A stretch of DNA of 64,000 bases from JAPLST01 sp964397565 (GTDB taxonomy: Bacteria > Auribacterota > UBA3054 > JAPLST01), in the NCBI GenBank assembly GCA_964397565.1, contig CAYNJC010000023.1:4438-68437 (forward strand). The letters are read 5' to 3'. Under the pieces are notes generated by a model, which ran no database searches, was not told the DNA's origin, and was given only the letters and a program-made list of their open reading frames with translations. This document shows positions 59,165-64,000 of the stretch, piece by piece. The translations under genes were made by a program, and so were the position numbers. Every line of letters begins with the position of its first letter. The stretch's first letter is position 1.

Positions 59165-59581
59165 TCATATTACATGCCGAAAGACAAAGCGGGTGTGCAC
59201 CGGCAGCTTTGCGGCCGCCAGCACCAGTGCGGCCCGCGCCAGCGACTCGGGCACGCCCTCGAGTTCGAACATGACCCGTCCCGGCTTGATCACCGCCACC
59301 CAGCCTTCCGGCGCGCCTTTGCCTTTACCCTGGCGGGTTTCGGCCGGCTTTTTGGTGTAGGGCTTGTCCGGGAAACAGCGGATCCAGACTTTGCCGCGGC
59401 GCTTCATGTGGCGCGTAATCGCCACCCGCGCCGCTTCCAGTTGCACGGCCGTGACCCAGCCGCGGGTCAAGGCTTGCAGGCCGTATTCGCCAAACGACAC
59501 ATCACTGCCGCCTTTGGCAAAGCCCTTGCGGTTGCCGCGCTGCTGTTTGCGATACTTGACTCGTTTTGGTTGCAGTGCCAT
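59165..59581 (-). CDS. rplP: 50S ribosomal protein L16
   Basis: 138 residues; MALQPKRVKYRKQQRGNRKG front, RCFPDKPYTKKPAETRQGKG and GAPEGWVAVIKPGRVMFELE near the middle. Confidence 0.97.
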   Translation of the reverse strand: MALQPKRVKYRKQQRGNRKGFAKGGSDVSFGEYGLQALTRGWVTAVQLEAARVAITRHMKRRGKVWIRCFPDKPYTKKPAETRQGKGKGAPEGWVAVIKPGRVMFELEGVPESLARAALVLAAAKLPVHTRFVFRHVI

Positions 59582-59598
59582 ACGTTATTCCCTTTGCG

Positions 59599-60303
59599 TC
59601 ACGCTGCGCCGTGGGCGCGCGGGCCTTTGCGGCGGCGCGGGCGCGCCAGTGCGCTGTTATCTGTGTTAGCCTTCAATGACATCTTCTCGCCCTTGCAGAT
59701 GTAGACCTTGCAGCCAATCGAGCCATAGGTCGTATGCGACTCGGCGAAGCCATAATCAATATCCGCGCGCAGGGTGTGCAACGGCAGTTTGCCCAGCCGC
59801 ACGCTCTCGCGCCGCGCGATTTCGGTCCCGCCCAAGCGTCCGCTGATGATGATGCGCACGCCGTCCGCGCCGAAATCCATCGCCGTTTGGGCCGCGCGCT
59901 TGATCACGCGCTTGAAGCTGGCGCGCTTCTCGAGCTGTTGCGCCACGTTCTCGGCCACCAATTGGGCCTCGGTCTCCGGGCGCTTGATCTCCTCAATCTC
60001 AATGTAGACTTCCTTGCCGGTCATCTTGCGGATCATCTCGTTGAGCTTCTCGACCTCGTCGCCGCGCCGCCCGATCACCAAGCCCGGCCGGGCCGTCGCG
60101 ATCGTCACCCGAATGCGCTCGGTGACGCGCTCGATCTGCACGCGCGAAATGCCCGCGAATTGCAGCTTCTTCTTGACCGCGTCGCGGACCTTGATGTCCT
60201 CGATCAGCAGCGTGCCGAAGTCTTTCGATGGCGCATACCACTTCGAGAGCCAGTTGCCAGTCAGGCCGACTCGAAAACCAATTGGATTTACTTTTTGTCC
60301 CAA
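59599..60303 (-). CDS. rpsC: 30S ribosomal protein S3
   Basis: 234 residues. Start TTG at 60301-60303 gives the standard GQKVNPIGFRVG front and has GGGAG about 8 nt before it; the open frame extends 6 codons further to another TTG. KH domain with VIGRRGDEVEKL, and QTAMDFGADGVRIIISGRLG. Confidence 0.95.
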   Translation of the reverse strand: MGQKVNPIGFRVGLTGNWLSKWYAPSKDFGTLLIEDIKVRDAVKKKLQFAGISRVQIERVTERIRVTIATARPGLVIGRRGDEVEKLNEMIRKMTGKEVYIEIEEIKRPETEAQLVAENVAQQLEKRASFKRVIKRAAQTAMDFGADGVRIIISGRLGGTEIARRESVRLGKLPLHTLRADIDYGFAESHTTYGSIGCKVYICKGEKMSLKANTDNSALARPRRRKGPRAHGAA

Positions 60304-60375
60304 GGAAGCACTCCCGTGCAATCACTGTTAAACTTCATAATCAGGGCGCAAGTATACCAAACATGCTGTAATAAA

Positions 60376-60705
60376 TCAAGCGCCATCGCTGACCGTGACA
60401 TGAATGTGACAAAATCGTTTGATGATCGGCAAGGCGCGCCCGCGCGGCGCGTTCACCGAGCGCTTCATGCGCGGGCCTTCATTGACGAACGCCTCGGTCA
60501 CCGTCACTTGCTCGACCGGCGCGCTGCCGCGCAAATTGGCCACGGCCGACTTGAGCACCGTGGCAACCAGCGGCGCGGCCTTCTGCGGGCAGCCCTTCAA
60601 GGTCGTGTACGCCTGCGGCACACGCTGGTTTTGAATCAGGCGTGTCACCAGGCGCGCTTTGCGCGCGGACATGCGAATGCGTTTGGCAATTGCTTTAGCT
60701 TCCAT
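60376..60705 (-). CDS. rplV: 50S ribosomal protein L22
   Basis: 109 residues; RMSARKARLVTRLIQNQRVP near the front and RGRALPIIKRFCHIHVTVSD at the end. A 72-bp spacer separates it from rpsC. Confidence 0.96.
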   Translation of the reverse strand: MEAKAIAKRIRMSARKARLVTRLIQNQRVPQAYTTLKGCPQKAAPLVATVLKSAVANLRGSAPVEQVTVTEAFVNEGPRMKRSVNAPRGRALPIIKRFCHIHVTVSDGA

Positions 60706-60732
60706 ACGGGTAGGTCCTTGTCGTCATAGTCG

Positions 60733-61020
60733 TCATGGTTTATCGCCGGGCTTCTTGCCCTTGTCGCCGCTGTGCGCACGGAAAAGGCGCGTCGGCGCAA
60801 ATTCACCGAGTTTGTGCCCGACCATGTTCTCGGTGATAAACACCGTGACATGTTTGCGGCCGTCATGCACCATAAACGTGTGACCGATAAAATCGGGCGT
60901 GATCATCGAGCGACGCGACCACGTCTTGATCGGGCGGCGCTCGTTGCCTTGGTTCAAGCGCTCGATTTTCAGCGCCAGCTTGGCATCCACAAATGGTCCT
61001 TTACGAATTGAACGTGCCAT
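60733..61020 (-). CDS. rpsS: 30S ribosomal protein S19
   Basis: 95 residues; MARSIRKGPFVDAKLALKIE front and KHVTVFITENMVGHKLGEFA, diagnostic. Confidence 0.97.
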   Translation of the reverse strand: MARSIRKGPFVDAKLALKIERLNQGNERRPIKTWSRRSMITPDFIGHTFMVHDGRKHVTVFITENMVGHKLGEFAPTRLFRAHSGDKGKKPGDKP

Positions 61021-61053
61021 ACGTCGTTGTGCGCATTACTGGTTAGGCCGCCA

Positions 61054-61881
61054 TCACTTGGTGCTGCGACGGTCTTTAATGATATAGTCACTCCGCTTTG
61101 AACGCGTCCGCGTCTTCTTGCCACCGCAAGGCTTGCCCCACGGGGTAGTCGGATGCCCGCCGGAGGCACGGCCTTCGCCGCCGCCCATCGGGTGATCGAC
61201 GGGGTTCATCGCCACGCCGCGCACGCCCGGGCGAATGCCGCGCCAGCGACTGCGCCCGGCTTTGCCCAGCGAGATCTTGGCATGGTCGGCGTTGCTGACC
61301 GTGCCGATCGTCGCCCGCGCATGCACCGGTATCAAGCGCACTTCGCCGCTGGGCATGCGCAGATGGGCGTAATTGCCTTCGCGTGCCATCAGCGTCGCCG
61401 CACAGCCGGCCGAGCGCACCAGCTTGCCGCCCAACCCCGGCACCAGTTCCACATTGTGCACTTGCATCCCCAGCGGAATCTTGCTGAGTGGCAAGGCGTT
61501 GCCGACCGTGAATTCAGCATTCTCGCCGGAGATGACCACCGCGCCCACCACCAGCCCTTCCGGCGCGATAATGTAGCGCTTCTCACCGTCGCGATAGTGC
61601 ACCCGCGCAATGTGCGCGCTGCGGTACGGGTCATACTCGATGCCGGCGATGTGGCCGGGCACGCCGTCTTTGTCGCGCTTGAAGTCGACAATCCGGTACA
61701 TTTTCTTGTGCCCGCCACCTTGGTGGCGTGTCGTGATATGCCCGTAGGCGTCACGCCCGGCATGCGCCTGCAATTTCTCCAGCAACCCGCGCGGCGGGCG
61801 CGCATCGCTCAGACCGCTGCGGTCGATGTTGGTGATGAAGCGGCGGCTGGGAGTAGTCGGTTTATAGATCTTTATCGCCAT
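61054..61881 (-). CDS. rplB: 50S ribosomal protein L2
   Basis: 275 residues; GRDAYGHITTRHQGGGHKKM near 42-61 and the peptidyl-transferase-linked NPVDHPMGGGEGR near 227-239. Confidence 0.97.
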   Translation of the reverse strand: MAIKIYKPTTPSRRFITNIDRSGLSDARPPRGLLEKLQAHAGRDAYGHITTRHQGGGHKKMYRIVDFKRDKDGVPGHIAGIEYDPYRSAHIARVHYRDGEKRYIIAPEGLVVGAVVISGENAEFTVGNALPLSKIPLGMQVHNVELVPGLGGKLVRSAGCAATLMAREGNYAHLRMPSGEVRLIPVHARATIGTVSNADHAKISLGKAGRSRWRGIRPGVRGVAMNPVDHPMGGGEGRASGGHPTTPWGKPCGGKKTRTRSKRSDYIIKDRRSTK

Positions 61882-61923
61882 AGCAATTTCCTGTGCATGT
61901 CGTTGCGAATGTGGGTCTGCGGG

Positions 61924-62205
61924 TTATGCAAGCTGGATGCTGTGCTTAGGCTGCAGCCGCACCACGGCGCGCCGCGACGCCGCCGTCATGCCAACCGAGG
62001 CGCCCCGCCGTTTCGGCTTGCCGGGCCGGTTCATGATCTGCACTGCCGCGACTTTCACATTGAATATTTTCTCGACCGCGTATGCCACCTCAATCTTGTT
62101 GGCGCTGCGCGCGACGCGAAACAAGTACTGGTTATTCTCGGCGGCCAGGTCGGTGCCTTTTTCCGAGATGATCTGACTCAATAATATGGTGTGGGGATCT
62201 TTCAT
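61924..62205 (-). CDS. rplW: 50S ribosomal protein L23
   Basis: 93 residues; IISEKGTDLAAENNQYLFRV and VEKIFNVKVAAVQIMNRPGK (family NVKV). Docking site for SRP and trigger factor at the tunnel exit. Confidence 0.95.
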   Translation of the reverse strand: MKDPHTILLSQIISEKGTDLAAENNQYLFRVARSANKIEVAYAVEKIFNVKVAAVQIMNRPGKPKRRGASVGMTAASRRAVVRLQPKHSIQLA

Positions 62206-62216
62206 CGTGGGTTCCT

Positions 62217-62864
62217 TCAGTCGGCGGACGGATTGGCGACTGCGGCGGCAAATCGCTCTTCAAGTTGGTGCCAGGCGTCTTCCGCGATGACCAGCGTGGC
62301 GTGCGTCACCACGTCATACACGCCGGTCGCGTTGACATCCAGATATTTCACTTTGGCGACGTTGCGCGCCGACAGCATCGCGTTCTTTTGCGCACCCAAG
62401 CCGAGGCACAACAGGGTGCGTGCGCCCAGCGTCTGTTTCAATGCCGCAATGACTTTTGTCTTGGGCGCGTCCATCTGCCATGAATCCACAATCCGCACCG
62501 CGCCGGTACGCACGCGCTCGGCCAACAGGCCGTAGATTGCGCTGCGCTTCGCTTTGCGGTTGATCTTTTTGTTGTACTCATGCGGATGCGGGCCGAACAC
62601 CACGCCGCCGCCACGCCAGATCGGCGAGGCGATGTAGCCGGCGCGCGCGCGCCCGGTGCCCTTTTGCGCCCAGGGTTTGCGGCCGGTGGCGTCCACCGTG
62701 CCTTTGGTCAGCGTGCTGGCCGTGCCGCGCCGCTTGGCGGCCTGATGCACGACCACCGCGGCATGCACGACGGACGCATTGCAGGGATACGAGGCCAGCG
62801 CGTCACTGACGGGGACGTCACCGATCTGCGTGCCTGCCAGGTTGATTTTTGGTATGGTTGCCAT
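62217..62864 (-). CDS. rplD: 50S ribosomal protein L4
   Basis: 215 residues; KPWAQKGTGRARAGYIASPI and WRGGGVVFGPHPHEYNKKIN, diagnostic of L4. Confidence 0.97.
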   Translation of the reverse strand: MATIPKINLAGTQIGDVPVSDALASYPCNASVVHAAVVVHQAAKRRGTASTLTKGTVDATGRKPWAQKGTGRARAGYIASPIWRGGGVVFGPHPHEYNKKINRKAKRSAIYGLLAERVRTGAVRIVDSWQMDAPKTKVIAALKQTLGARTLLCLGLGAQKNAMLSARNVAKVKYLDVNATGVYDVVTHATLVIAEDAWHQLEERFAAAVANPSAD

Positions 62865-62915
62865 AGCTTTTGTGCTGTCTTCGCTGTGCGTCGCCCGCCC
62901 CCGGGCACAACGCGA

Positions 62916-63566
62916 TTATGCCGTTGCCTTCTTATGCTTGACTTTGACCGACGGCCGCACGATCACCAGCGCGTGCGTTGCGCCCGGGATCGCCCCGCGC
63001 ACCGCGATCAGATGATCCTGCGGAATTATCGCCGCCACTTTCAGATGCTCGGCCGTGACGCGCACGTCACCCATGTGGCCGGGCATCCCGCGCATCTTCA
63101 ACGTCCGCGATGGAAACGAGCTCGCGCCGATACCGCCCGGCGCGCGATGAAACATCGAGCCGTGCGTCGCCGCGCCGCCATGATGCCGGTGGCGCTTGAT
63201 CACGCCCTGAAAGCCTTTGCCTTTCGAGACGCCGATCACATCCACAATCTGGCCCACGCTGAAGCGTTCGACCGTCAGCTCCTGGCCGACGTGGTACTCG
63301 TCCGTCTGGTCAACCCGCATTTCGCGCACAAAGCGGAAGGCGTGCGCCAAACCCGCTTTCGTGGCGGCCCCGCGCTGCGGCTTTGCCGCGCGTGCATCCG
63401 TGACCGGCTCGAAGCCGAGCTGGATCGCGTCATGCCCGCCATTCTGGGCGGCCATGTGCTTGCCCATCACCACGCACGGGCCGGCCTGAATCACGGTCAC
63501 AGGAACGGCCGTGCCGTCTTCCTGAAACAACTGCGTCATGCCTAATTTTCGTCCCAGTAACAACAT
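62916..63566 (-). CDS. rplC: 50S ribosomal protein L3
   Basis: 216 residues from ATG 63566 (MLLLGRKLGMTQLFQEDGTA); RHHGGAATHGSMFHRAPGGI contains the conserved methylated-Gln region (here Ala-Ala-Thr in place of Gly-Ser/Pro-Ser, and no Gln at the usual point), then RGMPGHMGDVRVTAEHLKV. Confidence 0.96.
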   Translation of the reverse strand: MLLLGRKLGMTQLFQEDGTAVPVTVIQAGPCVVMGKHMAAQNGGHDAIQLGFEPVTDARAAKPQRGAATKAGLAHAFRFVREMRVDQTDEYHVGQELTVERFSVGQIVDVIGVSKGKGFQGVIKRHRHHGGAATHGSMFHRAPGGIGASSFPSRTLKMRGMPGHMGDVRVTAEHLKVAAIIPQDHLIAVRGAIPGATHALVIVRPSVKVKHKKATA

Positions 63567-63594
63567 TATCGTCTCGCCTATGCCGGTGCCGCGT

Positions 63595-63909
63595 TTAGAG
63601 CACCTGGATTTTAATGTCAACGCCGGCTGGCAGATTCAGCTTCTTCAAGCCTTCCACCGTTTTGGCCGTCGGATTGACGATATCAATCAGCCGCTTGTGC
63701 GTCCGCATTTCAAACTGCTCGCGGCTCTTTTTGTCAATGTGCACGCTGCGGTTCACCGTAAAACGCTCGATCCGCGTCGGCAGCGGAATCGGCCCCGTGA
63801 CCAACGCGCCGGTGCTCTTGGCCGTCTCGACAATGTCGGACGTCGAAGCATCCAGCACGCGGTGATCGTAGGCGCACAACTTAATCCGTATCTTCTGTGT
63901 GTCTGACAT
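63595..63909 (-). CDS. rpsJ: 30S ribosomal protein S10
   Basis: 104 residues; RIKLCAYDHRVLDASTSDIV and IPLPTRIERFTVNRSVHIDK plus REQFEMRTHKRLIDI. First gene of the S10 operon. Confidence 0.97.
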   Translation of the reverse strand: MSDTQKIRIKLCAYDHRVLDASTSDIVETAKSTGALVTGPIPLPTRIERFTVNRSVHIDKKSREQFEMRTHKRLIDIVNPTAKTVEGLKKLNLPAGVDIKIQVL

Positions 63910-63946
63910 GGTCTGTCTCGTGGCGCGTCAGCGCGGTCCCGTTCGG

Positions 63947-64000
63947 TTACGCAATGATCTCGGTGACTTGGCCGGCGCCGACCGTGCGGCCGCCCTCGCG
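63947..64000 (-). CDS. tuf: elongation factor Tu, C-terminal end, partial
   Basis: The last 17 codons and TAA stop: REGGRTVGAGQVTEIIA, the standard EF-Tu end. The gene runs off the right edge. It precedes rpsJ by 37 bp, as in str-S10 clusters. Confidence 0.95.
   Translation of the reverse strand, partial: REGGRTVGAGQVTEIIA

Overview
The window (64 kb, GC-rich, one 100-base assembly gap at 12244-12343) looks like a chromosome segment of a PVC-group bacterium, most likely Kiritimatiellota/Lentisphaerota or a close relative. The reasons are several secreted proteins ending in PEP-CTERM sorting tails, a PQQ-free glycan-degrading locus with GH66/GH31/GH13 enzymes, an anaerobic sulfatase maturase, a UroD-like protein of a type common in that group, and a mix of diderm functions (Mla-type lipid ABC transporter, lipoprotein, O-antigen ligase). 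The taxonomic placement is inference. Clear promoters share a pattern, TTGACA, 17 bp, then TGC-TATACT.

Layout. 1-11.8 kb (minus strand): a long run of housekeeping genes read right to left: alcohol dehydrogenase, hisG, an 81-residue stand-alone lipoyl-domain gene, a GT2 glycosyltransferase, purC, ftsH, folP, the mlaE-mlaF-mlaD-lipoprotein transporter, a short nagA and a UroD-like gene cut by the window edge. 11.8-12.8 kb: initiator tRNA, followed by what looks like a tandem array of GIY-YIG nuclease gene plus tRNA 3'-half plus terminator. 12.8-14.4 kb: ftsB/divIC-like gene and eno. 14.5-25.3 kb: a LacI-family regulator and, divergent from it, a probable alpha-1,6-glucan (dextran/isomalto-oligosaccharide) operon: small PEP-CTERM protein, GH66 fused to a beta-helix, GH31 with an inserted PA14 domain, a PKD-containing surface protein, and a cytoplasmic GH13. 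Its promoter is preceded by five TTGACA boxes at exact 17-bp spacing and overlaps a perfect LacI-type palindrome.

25.4-33.7 kb (plus): BioD-like/DRTGG ATPase, pyrK, O-antigen ligase, DRTGG protein, PHP phosphoesterase, bifunctional nuclease, uridine kinase with an extra C-terminal domain, ThuA-like protein, anaerobic sulfatase maturase. 34.1-37.4 kb (minus): a 1113-residue secreted metalloprotease-like PEP-CTERM protein. 38.3-43.5 kb: nrdR, an NrdD-like ATP-cone protein without a visible glycyl-radical tail, ispD, a PTS EIIA-like gene (minus) and deoB. 43.6-44.1 kb: a probable structured non-coding RNA of about 460 nt with consensus promoter and UUCG-loop terminator and no family I recognise. 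44.1-47.5 kb: two copies of a 130-bp inverted-repeat element, two secreted proteins and a leaderless Rrf2 regulator. 47.5-64 kb (minus): tuf end and the S10-spc-alpha ribosomal superoperon, continuing through rplQ into rplU-rpmA and a terminator; rpmD (L30) and infA are missing from their usual places.

The glucan locus reads as one system: surface or periplasmic enzymes cut and trim the polymer, accessory PEP-CTERM proteins bind or display, and the cytoplasmic GH13 finishes imported oligosaccharides, all under LacI control. The strongest candidates for undescribed biology are the ncRNA (43638-44100), the tRNA/GIY-YIG array (12158-12779) and the multi -35 promoter (15643-15759).
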